Below are positions 34,582 to 43,787 of a stretch of DNA of 64,000 nucleotides, in pieces. The translations under genes were made by a program, and so were the position numbers. The stretch lies in NCBI GenBank assembly GCA_900541065.1, contig UQIE01000011.1:1-64000 (forward strand), written 5' to 3'. Each line of letters begins with the position of its first letter. Position 1 is the stretch's first letter. The DNA is from an uncultured Collinsella sp. (GTDB lineage: Bacteria > Actinomycetota > Coriobacteriia > Coriobacteriales > Coriobacteriaceae). The notes beneath the pieces are model-generated. The model made no database searches. It worked only from the letters and a program-made list of their open reading frames with translations, and had not been told where the DNA came from.

Positions 34582-36095
34582 TACAGCTCGCCTCCCTTCC
34601 CGGCAAAATCGGGCGCGACGGAAAGCACGGGCGCACCCGTGGCGGCATCGGCAAAGCCGCGCTCCAGGGCGCGGGCAAACGTGAGCAGCTGACGGTCCTT
34701 AAAGGCCGGACCCACCAGCTGGGCAGAAACGGGCAGCTGAGTATCCTCGCCCAGGCCCAGCGGCACCGAGATACCACCGTTGCCGCAAATGTTGAGCGAG
34801 ATGGTGTACAGGTCGGAGAGGTACATCTGCGTGGGGTCGCTGATCTCGCCAAACTTAAAGGCCGTGCGCGGCGAGGCGGGCATGAGGATGGTGTCCACCT
34901 TGGCATACGCGGCGTCGTAGTCTTGCGTGATGAGCGTGCGGGCCTTTTGCGCAGCGTAGTAGTACTTGTCGTACACGCCCGAGCTCAGCAGGTAGGCGCC
35001 GAGCATCTGACGGCGCTTGGCCTCGGCGCCAAAGCCGTGGGCGCGGCTGAGCGAGCTCTGGTCGGACAGGTTGGCGCAGCCCTCCTCCTGGTAGCCGTAG
35101 CGAATGCCGTCGAAGCGAGCCAGGTTGGAGAACGCCTCGGCCGGGCCGATGACGTAGTAGGCGGCGATGGCGGCGTCTAGGTGCGGCAGGTCGACCTCGA
35201 CCAGCTCGGCGCCCTGGTTCTGCAGCTCCTGGGCGGCGCGCTGAACAGCGGCCTTGACCTCGGGCGTCAGGCCCTCGGCCTCCATAAACGCGGGGATGAT
35301 GCCCACGCGCTTGCCCTCGATGCTGTCGTTGAGGCGCTCGGTAAAGTCGACGGCGCAATCCTGGTTGGTGCAGTCGTACGGATCGTGGCCCGCGCCGGTG
35401 AGCGCGTTCATGGCCAGCGCGACGTCCTCGACCGTGCGGCCAAAGGGGCCCACCTGGTCGAGCGACGAGCCAAAGGCAACCACGCCGTAACGGCTCACGG
35501 CGCCATACGTGGGCTTAAAGCCCACCACGCCGCACAGCGACGCCGGCTGGCGAATGGAGCCGCCGGTGTCCGAGCCCAGCGAGAGCGCGACCTCGCCCGC
35601 GGCGACGGCTGCAGCGGAACCGCCCGAGGAGCCGCCGGGCACGCGCTCGGTATCCCAGGGGTTGTTGGTGCGGTGGAACGCCGAGCTCTCGGTGGAGCTA
35701 CCAAAGGCAAACTCGTCCATGTTGGCCTTGCCCATGGGCAGGCAGCCGGCGTCGAGCATGCGCTGGACGCAGGTGGCGGTGTAGACGCTCTGGTAGTTCT
35801 CGAGCATGCGGGAAGCGCAGGTGGCGCGCGTGCCCACGAGGTTCATGTTGTCCTTAATGGCCAGCGGCACGCCCGCAAGCGGGGGCAGCGGCTTGCCGGC
35901 GGCACGGTCGGCATCCACGCGCGCGGCGGCCTCGAGCGCGAGCTCGGGCGCCACCTGCAGGAATGCCTGGACCCCGTCCTCGCGTGCCTCGATGGCGGCA
36001 AGGGAGGCCTGGACCACCTCGGTAGCGGTAAAGTCGCCGGCGGCAACGCCCGCGGCAATCTGGGCGGCGGTAAGGGAATCGAAGCTTAGCGCCAT
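34581..36095 (-). CDS. gatA: Asp-tRNA(Asn)/Glu-tRNA(Gln) amidotransferase subunit A
   Basis: Predicted 504-residue amidase-signature enzyme that releases ammonia from glutamine or asparagine and feeds it to GatB. The catalytic Ser-cisSer-Lys triad is supported by AIKDNMN (Lys), GSSGGSAAAVAAG and the LGSDTGGSIRQPAS segment. Length is standard. It overlaps both gatC and gatB by TAATG, giving strict translational coupling. Confidence 0.97.
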   Translation of the reverse strand: MALSFDSLTAAQIAAGVAAGDFTATEVVQASLAAIEAREDGVQAFLQVAPELALEAAARVDADRAAGKPLPPLAGVPLAIKDNMNLVGTRATCASRMLENYQSVYTATCVQRMLDAGCLPMGKANMDEFAFGSSTESSAFHRTNNPWDTERVPGGSSGGSAAAVAAGEVALSLGSDTGGSIRQPASLCGVVGFKPTYGAVSRYGVVAFGSSLDQVGPFGRTVEDVALAMNALTGAGHDPYDCTNQDCAVDFTERLNDSIEGKRVGIIPAFMEAEGLTPEVKAAVQRAAQELQNQGAELVEVDLPHLDAAIAAYYVIGPAEAFSNLARFDGIRYGYQEEGCANLSDQSSLSRAHGFGAEAKRRQMLGAYLLSSGVYDKYYYAAQKARTLITQDYDAAYAKVDTILMPASPRTAFKFGEISDPTQMYLSDLYTISLNICGNGGISVPLGLGEDTQLPVSAQLVGPAFKDRQLLTFARALERGFADAATGAPVLSVAPDFAGKGGEL

Positions 36096-36406
36096 TACTC
36101 GCTCTCCCCCTCTCCCAAAATGGACGGCACGCGGAAGTAGCGGTCGCGCGCGCTGCCGGCGTTTTCGAGCGCAACGTCGAGCGGCAGGTCGCGCTCGGGC
36201 TCGCGCAGGTCATCGCCCATCACGTTGGACAGGCTTCCGATGGGATGGAACGTGGGCTCCACGTCGGGCAAGTCATATTGCAAGACGGGCTCGAGCATCT
36301 GGACGGCGTCGTTCAGGTAGGACGTCATCTGGGTGAGCTCGTCATCGGTCAGTGCGATCTTTGCGTACTCGGCGATGCCGCGCACGTCTTTCTCGCTGAG
36401 TGCCAT
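36095..36406 (-). CDS. gatC: Asp-tRNA(Asn)/Glu-tRNA(Gln) amidotransferase subunit C
   Basis: Predicted 103-residue small subunit that stabilises the GatA-GatB complex. The N terminus ALSEKDVRGIAEYAKIALTD and the region DLPDVEPTFHPIG match GatC. ATG 36406 follows GGAAGGGAG. First gene of the operon. Confidence 0.95.
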   Translation of the reverse strand: MALSEKDVRGIAEYAKIALTDDELTQMTSYLNDAVQMLEPVLQYDLPDVEPTFHPIGSLSNVMGDDLREPERDLPLDVALENAGSARDRYFRVPSILGEGESE

Positions 36407-36612
36407 AGGCGCTCCCTTCCGCATAACAGTTAAACCGCTCTAGTATACAAGGCAACGTCGCTTGGAGCAGGTGCTTTACCCAAATGCAGCGAAAACGTAA
36501 CGAGGACAGCGGGCTGGCAGGCGGCGGACTGGCGGTTCTGCAACGAAACCGCACCGTCCATAGCGAAAATCGTCTCGCCCGCAACGAAGACCGTCTCGCC
36601 CGCGATGGAAAG

Positions 36613-36669
36613 CATCACAACATTCGACACTTTTCGCCATAATCGAAATTTTCATCGAATGTTGTGATG
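36613..36669. repeat. Dispersed palindrome family A, copy 1
   Basis: Perfect 15-base arms, CATCACAACATTCGA and TCGAATGTTGTGATG, around a 27-base AT-rich centre. Related copies lie at 48725, 52855 and 54095. The centre has the same orientation as copy 2 and the opposite one to copies 3 and 4. Confidence 0.85.
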
Positions 36670-36686
36670 GTTTGGAAGTCCCGACC

Positions 36687-36715
36687 ACCACAAAGGTGCC
36701 TGTCCCCTTTGTGGT
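36687..36715. repeat. Dispersed hairpin family B, copy 1
   Basis: ACCACAAAGG and CCTTTGTGGT pair around TGCCTGTCC. It lies 17 bases beyond the sortase stop codon and may also end transcription, though no T run follows. Other copies: 47705, 48653, 50244. Confidence 0.8.
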
Positions 36716-36731
36716 TGTTCTGAACGATGTC

Positions 36732-37670
36732 TTATGCCGAGGCCTTGGCCTTGCGGCGCTTGCGGACCGCGTGGATCACGATGTCCAGCAGTAGCAGCAC
36801 AATGGCTACGACCACGATGAGCACGGCAAACTCGCGCTTGCCCCAGTGGCGGCCGGCCAGCGACTTTTGCTTGTCGACGTCCTTCTTGCTGTACTTGGTG
36901 CGCACGCAATGCACCAGCAGGCGATGGTCGTTCACGCCGTAGGGCGTGCAGGTAACGAGCGTAACCTTGTCGGCGCCGGGCTCGATGGTCAGCGACTCCA
37001 TCTCCTCGGGCAGCACCACCTCGGAGTCCACCATCTTGTAGGCGAGCGTCTTGTTCATGGTGTGCAGCAGCACCAGGTCGCCGGGCTCCAGCGAATGGAT
37101 GTCGTCGAACATGCTCAAGTTGCGCATGCCCGAGTGCGCGGTGAGCACGCAATGCGTCGAGGTGCCGCTCACCGGCAGGCTCGTGCCCTCCAGGTGGCCG
37201 ACGCCCGCCATAAGGACTTCCTCGCTCGTGCCGTGGTAGATGGGCATGCTCACGTCGATGGAGGGGATCTCGACCCAGCTCATCATGGGGTCGCGGTCAA
37301 AGATAAGTTGCTGAGCGTAGGGCTCGATTTGGTCGGCAGGGAGCTCGGTGGCCTCGCCCGCCAGCTGCTCGTTAAAAGAGCGCGCCTGGAGCAGGATGCG
37401 CTCGCGCTCCTCGGCAGACAGCGCGTCCACGGTGCTGGACACCGTGCTGATCTGGTTGAACACGCCCGAGGCCTCGAGCCGGTCCAAGATCCACGGCCAG
37501 GTCATAAGGCCCACGCCAATAAGGATGATGACGATGGTGATGAGCCGGTCGGCCCAGCGCGGCAGCCGCTTGCGGCGGCGCTTGGGCTTTGGTTGAGGAT
37601 TGGGCTGAGGGCTTGATCCGCCGTTGGCCGCGGCGTTATTGCTCTTCATATGTTTGGCGCTCTGCACCAT
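36732..37670 (-). CDS. Class C sortase
   Basis: Predicted 312-residue membrane transpeptidase that links pilin subunits through their LPxTG-type signals. The N-terminal hydrophobic segment (LITIVIILIGVGLMTWPWIL) and the C-terminal one (FAVLIVVVAIVLLLLDIVIHAV) flank the catalytic domain, the class C arrangement. Catalytic residues are seen in LTAHSG (His), TLVTCTPYGVN (Cys) and HRLLVHCVR (Arg). ATG 37670 follows GAGGAG. Its substrates are probably the three sorting-signal proteins at 40-47 kb, from which it is separated by a toxin-antitoxin pair. Confidence 0.93.
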   Translation of the reverse strand: MVQSAKHMKSNNAAANGGSSPQPNPQPKPKRRRKRLPRWADRLITIVIILIGVGLMTWPWILDRLEASGVFNQISTVSSTVDALSAEERERILLQARSFNEQLAGEATELPADQIEPYAQQLIFDRDPMMSWVEIPSIDVSMPIYHGTSEEVLMAGVGHLEGTSLPVSGTSTHCVLTAHSGMRNLSMFDDIHSLEPGDLVLLHTMNKTLAYKMVDSEVVLPEEMESLTIEPGADKVTLVTCTPYGVNDHRLLVHCVRTKYSKKDVDKQKSLAGRHWGKREFAVLIVVVAIVLLLLDIVIHAVRKRRKAKASA

Positions 37671-37781
37671 CGCCGGTCACTCCTCTACAGCTCATGTTGT
37701 CTAAACAAATAATAGCCGATTAGCGAGCTCCTGAGCCGGACAACGCCGCTAGACTGCACCGTCCGGGCCACGTAACCACAC

Positions 37782-38555
37782 TCAACCAATCAAGCCATAT
37801 GTTGCTTTCATCGTCTCAAGCAACTGCGCCATCGTTGCGCCCGCAACCCCGATCTGTTTCAGATTGACGTCGCCCACCTCACAATCTTTAACAAACGCAA
37901 TCATATCGTCCTTCAGTTCTCCGCGCAGGTCGACACCTTCCGACTCGCCAAGCAGCTGAGCAAGCCTCAGCGCATCGCGTTTATGCTTTTTTACCTTCTT
38001 CGAATCAACGTTCTCCCCCGCTTCCCTTCTAGCTTTTAGGTCGAGATACGCCTTCGCTTTGAACGGGACAATGTATTCCGTACCCAGGACCGAAACGCCG
38101 CCTACGGTCCGAATTCCCTGAAGGAACAAGCTGTAGTAAGCATCGTCCAACAAAATTGCCGAAAGACTGCTTATGTTTTCATCAACGTGAATTGGCGCCA
38201 CATCAATCCCCTCACGACCCTTTAGAAAGTCGGGGCACTTCGCGAAGAGTTCGATCATATGGGGGTAACCTGGCCTCTTAGGCTCTGTGAACCGATAAAA
38301 ACATGAGCCTTTGCCTTCGCCCCAGCCGCAGCGGTAACCGCCATCACGCACCAAAGTCCATATGGCTTCTGCCGTCTGAGGCAACCGGTCATCGGCGACA
38401 ATTACCACATCAAAATCGTGAGTCGCCCTAAACGGAAGTCCCGCCTCCGCAAGCAAAATGTCGCATGCCGTGCCGCCGATAAGGGCATACGATCCTGCAG
38501 CTTCTTGCATATGCTGCTGAAATTCTTGGAGGCCTTCTACAGCGCTTCTTGCCAT
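37782..38555 (-). CDS. AbiEii-like nucleotidyltransferase (putative toxin)
   Basis: Predicted 257-residue protein with the nucleotidyltransferase signature: GGTACDILL followed by THDFDVVIV, giving the DxD metal site, and a later acidic strand. This is the layout of the AbiEii/AbiGii toxin group, which modifies RNA ends. It overlaps the upstream gene, a putative winged-helix antitoxin, by 19 bases. Together they resemble an AbiE-type abortive infection/type IV toxin-antitoxin pair. Toxicity is inference from family and arrangement. Confidence 0.72.
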   Translation of the reverse strand: MARSAVEGLQEFQQHMQEAAGSYALIGGTACDILLAEAGLPFRATHDFDVVIVADDRLPQTAEAIWTLVRDGGYRCGWGEGKGSCFYRFTEPKRPGYPHMIELFAKCPDFLKGREGIDVAPIHVDENISSLSAILLDDAYYSLFLQGIRTVGGVSVLGTEYIVPFKAKAYLDLKARREAGENVDSKKVKKHKRDALRLAQLLGESEGVDLRGELKDDMIAFVKDCEVGDVNLKQIGVAGATMAQLLETMKATYGLIG

Positions 38556-39508
38556 GGATATTCCCTTTCAAACATTCGATCGACTTCGAGCTGAATTCGC
38601 TCATCGTCAATTGCCGCCAAAGATAGCGCAAGCGAAATGTTGTCGACACGGGAGGAGTCGGCAAACACGGGCGCATAGCGCCACACTTGGATCATCGCCG
38701 TCTCGTTATCCGGCAACTCCCCGTCTGCGACTTCAAGGTCGCTCAGTTGACGCCATGCACTTCTTAAGACGGCCTTTTGTTCCATGCCCGGCGCAGCGAG
38801 CATCGAACGCGCGGCGAGCGCCGTCTCCCCGGCGTCAACAAGACAGTCGATCTGCGGCGTCTTCCTTGCATAAAAGACCTTCGAGACAGGCGAGGAGAGC
38901 TCTGCCATGTGCTCACTGAGCAAAAGATCAACAGCAACAGGGAACACGACGACACGTCGCTCGCGACGCTCGCGCCTCGCGAGCCCCCTGTCAACAAGCT
39001 CGGTTATGGCCTCACTCGCGCGGCTTGCCGAAATCCCAAGCGCACGACAAAGGTCATAGGGACGATATGGCTCCTGGGCTACTCCCCAGATTGCGGCAGC
39101 CTGTGCGTTGGGTGACATCTTGGTCGCGCGATTGCGAAACCGGGCACCGCCCCTCTCCGTGCAGGCTGTGCCCATAAATGGAAGAAAAGCCTGTCTACCT
39201 GGGCAGACAAAGGGAATCCCTTGTGCGATCAATGCTTTGCGCTGACGTGCATCGGCATCAGGAAACGAAACGACAACAGGAGTCTCCGCGCGTAAGGCTA
39301 GCTGACTATAGACTCTCTTAGCCTCGGGAAGCCCGACGCCAGTAGGCAAACTTGCAAGCAAAAACGAAAAACCGTTTGCGTCAACAGCGCGGACCTCAAC
39401 CGCCCGCAGATGCAGCGGCAAGCGTGTGGATCCAGGCCAAGTTTTGGCCTTGGCGGAGAGGCCTAGTGCTTCTTGTAAGTAGATTAGCGCTTCGTTCATT
39501 TCCATCAT
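38537..39508 (-). CDS. AbiEi-like winged-helix protein (putative antitoxin)
   Basis: Predicted 323 residues. A DNA-binding winged helix is suggested by YRPYDLCRALGISASRASEA and LVDRGLARRERRERRVVV. The rest resembles the AbiEi-type antitoxin partner of nucleotidyltransferase toxins. Start is uncertain: the first ATG (39544) would lie inside a TATAAT box and palindrome, so a later ATG (39508, or 39499) is preferred. Antitoxins of this type repress their own promoter, which suits the palindrome at 39518. Confidence 0.65.
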   Translation of the reverse strand: MMEMNEALIYLQEALGLSAKAKTWPGSTRLPLHLRAVEVRAVDANGFSFLLASLPTGVGLPEAKRVYSQLALRAETPVVVSFPDADARQRKALIAQGIPFVCPGRQAFLPFMGTACTERGGARFRNRATKMSPNAQAAAIWGVAQEPYRPYDLCRALGISASRASEAITELVDRGLARRERRERRVVVFPVAVDLLLSEHMAELSSPVSKVFYARKTPQIDCLVDAGETALAARSMLAAPGMEQKAVLRSAWRQLSDLEVADGELPDNETAMIQVWRYAPVFADSSRVDNISLALSLAAIDDERIQLEVDRMFEREYPWQEAL

Positions 39509-39517
39509 TTTCGTTTG

Positions 39518-39541
39518 ATTCCAGTTTATATTGGAATTATA
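39518..39541 (-). promoter_or_regulatory. Promoter and operator of the AbiE-like pair
   Basis: On the minus strand TATAAT (39541-39536) overlaps the inverted repeat ATTCCA...TGGAAT (39518-39537). The predicted transcription start would be near 39529, leaving a short leader before the preferred ATG. The overlap suits autorepression. Confidence 0.6.
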
Positions 39542-39706
39542 CATAATTTTCGGAATTGACGAGATTCCTTTCGTGCATAAGCCCGCATTTGAGTTTTCAG
39601 AATGTCCCGGATCGGCGGGGCGATTCGGGATACAATGTCAATAGAAAACGACGCATCCCGCGTAAGTGTACGAGAGCGCGGGCGGCCTAGTTTTCAGCTT
39701 TTGTTA

Positions 39707-39734
39707 AATGCCCGGGATCCGACCCCCGGGCATT
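39707..39734 (-). terminator. Terminator of the small membrane protein gene
   Basis: AATGCCCGGG and CCCGGGCATT pair around eight bases. On the minus strand the tail is weak (TTAACAAAAG). It directly follows the stop codon at 39736. Confidence 0.6.
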
Positions 39735-39735
39735 C

Positions 39736-39888
39736 TTATTTGCGCTTGTTGCGGCGCAAATGCCTTCTACCGTCCGCACCGCGCGTGCGCCTACGGACCT
39801 TAAACCGAACCTCATACGAGTCAAGAAACGCGATGACGAACGTGCCCACCGCCGCGAGGGCGGCGAGCGCGTTAAGGAATTTCAGCAT
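39736..39888 (-). CDS. Small basic single-pass membrane protein, 50 residues
   Basis: Predicted peptide with one hydrophobic helix (FLNALAALAAVGTFVIAFLD) and a strongly basic tail (RRRTRG...HLRRNKRK). GGAGG lies 8 bases before the ATG and a terminator hairpin follows the stop, so it looks like a real compact gene. It lies between the pilin operon terminator and the AbiE-like pair. The hydrophobic-plus-basic design resembles small type I toxins and holin-like peptides, but no antisense RNA can be shown from the sequence. Confidence 0.55.
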   Translation of the reverse strand: MLKFLNALAALAAVGTFVIAFLDSYEVRFKVRRRTRGADGRRHLRRNKRK

Positions 39889-40054
39889 TTGGGGACCTCC
39901 GATCGAGTCGTCGGCCGCCCGCGCACGGGATGCGTCGCAAGGCCATTTTACTGCGAGCGTATGCACCCGCAGCTGGTAAACGCAATAATTGCAAACATCT
40001 GTTCGATATTCATACGCTTGATCCATCGAGCAATGGAGCCTGGCTGCGTTGTCC

Positions 40055-40093
40055 CAAAAAAACGGGGCAAACTCCAGTGCGGAGTTTGCCCCG
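40055..40093 (-). terminator. Terminator of the pilus operon
   Basis: CGGGGCAAACTCC and GGAGTTTGCCCCG pair around AGTGC; on the minus strand a run of seven T follows. It lies 101 bases beyond the last pilin stop. Confidence 0.92.
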
Positions 40094-40193
40094 AAAAGAG
40101 AATGGCAAAGCAAGAGCGTAGATGGACGAGAAAAGTGTCCGCAAGTCTCATGGCCATCACATCCCACCTGCCAAAGTGATGGGTGAGCGAGCG

Positions 40194-42008
40194 TTACTCG
40201 TGCTCGGACTCCTCAGCCTGCTTACGGCTGCGGATGAGGTGCGCCACGCCGATGCACAGCACCGCGCCACCAGCGATCCAAGTGAAGGTCACGCCGTTGA
40301 GACCGGTCAACGGGAGGCCGGAGCCCTTCTGGTCGACAATGGTGAAGCTGAGCTTACCGGTAGCTGCGGCGGCCGTGCCGTCCTTCACAACGCCAGATGC
40401 TGCACTGATTACAGACTCCGTACTCGGAGTAACACTTTGACCAGCCTGATAGAGCTGATCGTTGCTGTCACGTTTGATAGTAAAGGTGACACCGTCCTTG
40501 GCGGAGTTATTGTAACCAGGAGCAGGCTTAACCTCTTTGAGGATGTAGGTGCCCTCGTCGAGACCGACAACGTTGATCTTGCCTTCGTTCGTCGTCTTGA
40601 GCGTGGCTTCCTTGGCGTCGGTGTGCTTTACACCCCGGGCGTCGATGAATTGGTTCTCAGCGTTGCCGCCAACAACCTCCTGCAAGGTGAACTCAACATC
40701 TTTGAGCGTCTTGAGGTTACCGTCTCCATCCTTGTCACTACCGACCTTGGTAACATCGATACCATAGGTGTAGTCATAGGCAGGATGGTCAACCGTAGTG
40801 CCTTCACCTTCACCGTGCGGGTTGTTGGAGTAGGTAAGCTTAACCGTATTCGTCTGTGCGGTACCGAGCAAACTGCTGAATTCTGGCTTGAGCGAACCGT
40901 CAGGATTGCAAACCTTACTAGAGTCGAGCTTGGCCTTATATTCAACGGTCACTTTAGACTTGTCATTCAGGACGATAGGTTTGTCGTTCTCGTCTTGGCA
41001 CGCTTTAAGATTAGTGAAGTTAACCGTGAGCACGTCGCCGCTATAGGTCGGCTCGTAGCCAGACTTGACCACATTGCCATCGATTTTGACCGTGACAACA
41101 GGTGTCACGTTGTTATTCTTGAGCTCAGGCGTCATGGATTTGGGAAGATTATCCGTGAAGGTGTACCCGTAGGTGCTGTAAGTGTTGATGTTCCCCGCAA
41201 CGGTGCCAACGAGCTGATAGTCGATAAACTGGTCCATTCGGGAGTCTGCAGCCATGTTGGGATTTTTGAACACATCGGTACCGAACGTGCTGCCATCCTT
41301 GTCGTCCCTGACGGCCTTGGTCACAGTGGGGACCTGCTTCTTGGGAGTTAAGTTCTCAGCGGAACCGCCAACAACGGCGAAAATGGGCGAACTGAAGGTA
41401 TCCGTGTTACCCTTTTCAGCATTAGCATACTCGCCGACACTCTTAGTCACGAAGAGCCAGTAACCAGTAGCCAAGTTACTAAAAGAACCGGTGTTGTCAG
41501 CCTTTTGCCAGCCGTTATTGCCTTCAGGAATGTTCGCCTTCTCAACAGCAGCAGCGATCTTGTCGAGCACGATTCCGGCCTTGACGTTTTTATTCACAAC
41601 TTCGTTCTCGTGCTTTTTGATGAACTGAGCCCACGCCTGAGCAGATTCAGCATCTTCGCCAGTCGGCAAGCCATCAGGCTTGGGGTCATCGTTATTAAAT
41701 GCCGTAGTCACTGCGCGCTTTACGGGATCACTTGCCCAATCGATATCGGAAAGCGTCTTCTCCGCAGTGGAGTCCCAGGTACCATCATCCTTCTGGTCTT
41801 GCGTGACCTTCGCCGAGAAAATCCTGATTCCCCTAAAGGTCGTATCCTTGTAGGTATCCTCCTTAATCGTCACGCTGCCGTTCTCGGCCACCGTCGGCGT
41901 ACCCTCAGCAAACGCCATGGTCACCGGAGCCATCACGCCGCCGAAGCTCAACGCGGCTGTAAGGCCTGCCGTTACTGCCAGGCGGGCGATGTTCTTGCTC
42001 ATACTCAT
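40194..42008 (-). CDS. SpaA-type isopeptide-forming pilin, LPLTG-anchored
   Basis: Predicted 604-residue surface protein, probably the pilus backbone. It has a signal peptide (to about AFAEG), a middle resembling fimbrial D2-type isopeptide domains (YGYTFTDNLPKSMTP), and a Cna-B-like domain with an E-box, YILKEVKPAPGY. The C terminus has the sorting signal LPLTG, a hydrophobic segment and a basic/acidic tail. ATG 42008 is chosen because AGAGGAAAAG precedes it. Last gene of the three-gene operon. It is AT-richer than the preceding pilin gene. Confidence 0.88.
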   Translation of the reverse strand: MSMSKNIARLAVTAGLTAALSFGGVMAPVTMAFAEGTPTVAENGSVTIKEDTYKDTTFRGIRIFSAKVTQDQKDDGTWDSTAEKTLSDIDWASDPVKRAVTTAFNNDDPKPDGLPTGEDAESAQAWAQFIKKHENEVVNKNVKAGIVLDKIAAAVEKANIPEGNNGWQKADNTGSFSNLATGYWLFVTKSVGEYANAEKGNTDTFSSPIFAVVGGSAENLTPKKQVPTVTKAVRDDKDGSTFGTDVFKNPNMAADSRMDQFIDYQLVGTVAGNINTYSTYGYTFTDNLPKSMTPELKNNNVTPVVTVKIDGNVVKSGYEPTYSGDVLTVNFTNLKACQDENDKPIVLNDKSKVTVEYKAKLDSSKVCNPDGSLKPEFSSLLGTAQTNTVKLTYSNNPHGEGEGTTVDHPAYDYTYGIDVTKVGSDKDGDGNLKTLKDVEFTLQEVVGGNAENQFIDARGVKHTDAKEATLKTTNEGKINVVGLDEGTYILKEVKPAPGYNNSAKDGVTFTIKRDSNDQLYQAGQSVTPSTESVISAASGVVKDGTAAAATGKLSFTIVDQKGSGLPLTGLNGVTFTWIAGGAVLCIGVAHLIRSRKQAEESEHE

Positions 42009-42116
42009 CTTCTTTTCCTCTGCTTTCTGCTCGAATTCCATTTGATCTAAATCTGTCTGTCTGTGTCTTAGCATCTGCTTCGCTACGTCTCGCCCCGCTC
42101 TCTGCGGGGCTGCCAG

Positions 42117-43787
42117 CTACTCTTTATGGCTGCCACCTCCCCGCTTGACCAGGAGCGCGACCACGATGAGCGCGGCTCCGGCGACCGCTGCGGCGGCCGC
42201 GGCGTACATTGCCATATCGCCAGTCGAGGGCATAAAGCCTCCGGTGGTAATGCTAGGGGGTGTGCCGGTGGGCGTGTTGATGAGCGACGCCTCCAGGCTG
42301 CCCGTCGACCCGTCCGCGCTGTCGGTGCGCAGGGGCGACTCGGCCGTGATGGTGAGCTTGGGCTTGGCGGCGGCCACCTGGTCGACGTCCAGGCCCTCGG
42401 CCTTGACCGTCACGGAGCGCGTGCCCTTAAAGGCGGTGTAGCCCTTGGGCGCCTTGAGCTCGCAGACCTCCAGCTTGCCCGAGTCCACGCCCGAGACGGT
42501 CACGCGGCCGTCCTCGCCCGTGGTGACGGTGGCCTTGCCCTCCGCATCCCACGTGCCGTCGGCCTCCAGCGTGCGGCCGCGGTCGTCGGCGATGCTCAGG
42601 ACCGCCCCGGCAAGCGGCTTGTCGCCGTCGCTACTGCGCTTGGTGAGCGCGAGATCCCAGGTGTAGGCGCACGCATCGTCGCTCGGCGTACGGGTGAAGC
42701 CGGCGTCGCCGGACTGGTCGGCAAAGGGAGAGCGCGGGTAGCGCAGGTAGACCTCGTTGGGGTTGCCCTTCGCGATGCCGTGGTTGCACGCGCTGTTGAG
42801 CGGCGCATTGTACACGGCGACCACGCGGGCCCCCGCGGTGAAGGCGTCGGCCCCGCCGAGCGCGGCGATGAGGTCGCCGGTGCGCACGGTGAAGGTCTTG
42901 CCGTCGGCCGCTACCTTGGTGGCGCACTGGGCCGTGATGTCGGTCCAGCCCTGCGCGGGCTCGGTGCCGGCGCGGCCGTCCCTGCCGGCCGAGACGGCGT
43001 CGAAGCCGCCGTCCGCGCCCGCCGCCACGTACACGCGCATGCTCGCGACGACCTCGGAGGGGTCGAGCCCCGCGCTCATGATGTCGACGAACCGCACCGT
43101 ATAGGTGTCGTAGGCCGTTAGCCCTGCCGGAACCGTGGCAGAGAGGCGCCAGTACAGGTCGTCGGCGACCGTGGCATCGGCGGCCTTCTGCCATGCGGCC
43201 GCGCTGTCCTCCAGCACGTGCTTGGCCACCTTGGGCGTCGCCGCCTTGGGCTTGACGGTGACGGCGCTGCCGCCGACCAGGACCATGACCGGCGCGGTGC
43301 CGGCCTCGTTCTGGGCGATGGCGTCGTCGTCGGCGACGATGAGCCAGTAGCCGCAGGTCAGCTCGGCCGCCGTGCCCGCGTTAAGGGCCTCGGACACGGC
43401 GTCGGAGCTCTGGAGGGAACGAGCGAGCTGTGCGCTCAGCGCGCTCGTAAGGTGGGAATCGGCGTTGAGCCACTCGGCAGCTTCCTGCGCGGTGGTCTGG
43501 GATTTGGGCATGCCGGCGCTGTGCAGCACGGGCAGCGCGGCGTCGCGCACGGCGTCGCTTGCCCAGGCGAGGTCGGTGGCGATCTTGGCGTCGCTGTCGC
43601 CGTCGACGACGTTGGCGCTAAAGATCTGGTAGGCGTCGTAGCTGCTCGCCACGGTGCCGCTCACCGTGATGGAACCGGTCGAGGTCGGCGCAGCCTGCGC
43701 GGAAGCGGGGAACACAACCGCGCAGGTGCCGATCAGGAGGGCGAGCAGCGCAAACAAGATCGGGAAGGAGCAAACTTTCTTATTCAC
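42117..43787 (-). CDS. Pilin-like surface protein with MPSTG sorting signal
   Basis: Predicted 556 residues. Start is GTG 43787, which follows GGGAGG and overlaps the stop of the adhesin gene; earlier ATGs have no ribosome site. A signal peptide (FPILFALLALLIGTCAVVFP) leads to Ig-like pilin regions and a Cna-B-like domain with ELKAPKGYTAF. The C terminus reads MPSTG, then a hydrophobic Ala-rich segment and KRGGGSHKE, a variant of LPxTG. Likely a minor pilin. The gene is markedly more G+C-rich than both neighbours in the same operon. Confidence 0.82.
   Translation of the reverse strand: MNKKVCSFPILFALLALLIGTCAVVFPASAQAAPTSTGSITVSGTVASSYDAYQIFSANVVDGDSDAKIATDLAWASDAVRDAALPVLHSAGMPKSQTTAQEAAEWLNADSHLTSALSAQLARSLQSSDAVSEALNAGTAAELTCGYWLIVADDDAIAQNEAGTAPVMVLVGGSAVTVKPKAATPKVAKHVLEDSAAAWQKAADATVADDLYWRLSATVPAGLTAYDTYTVRFVDIMSAGLDPSEVVASMRVYVAAGADGGFDAVSAGRDGRAGTEPAQGWTDITAQCATKVAADGKTFTVRTGDLIAALGGADAFTAGARVVAVYNAPLNSACNHGIAKGNPNEVYLRYPRSPFADQSGDAGFTRTPSDDACAYTWDLALTKRSSDGDKPLAGAVLSIADDRGRTLEADGTWDAEGKATVTTGEDGRVTVSGVDSGKLEVCELKAPKGYTAFKGTRSVTVKAEGLDVDQVAAAKPKLTITAESPLRTDSADGSTGSLEASLINTPTGTPPSITTGGFMPSTGDMAMYAAAAAAVAGAALIVVALLVKRGGGSHKE

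Noticed and set aside
32860..34692. 610-residue plus-strand frame opposite gatB
   Set aside because: Antisense shadow; gatB is unmistakable on the other strand.
39948..40160. Short minus-strand frame with a hydrophobic stretch between the pilus terminator and the 50-residue peptide gene
   Set aside because: No convincing ribosome site, and the frame overlaps the terminator; not strong enough to report as a gene.
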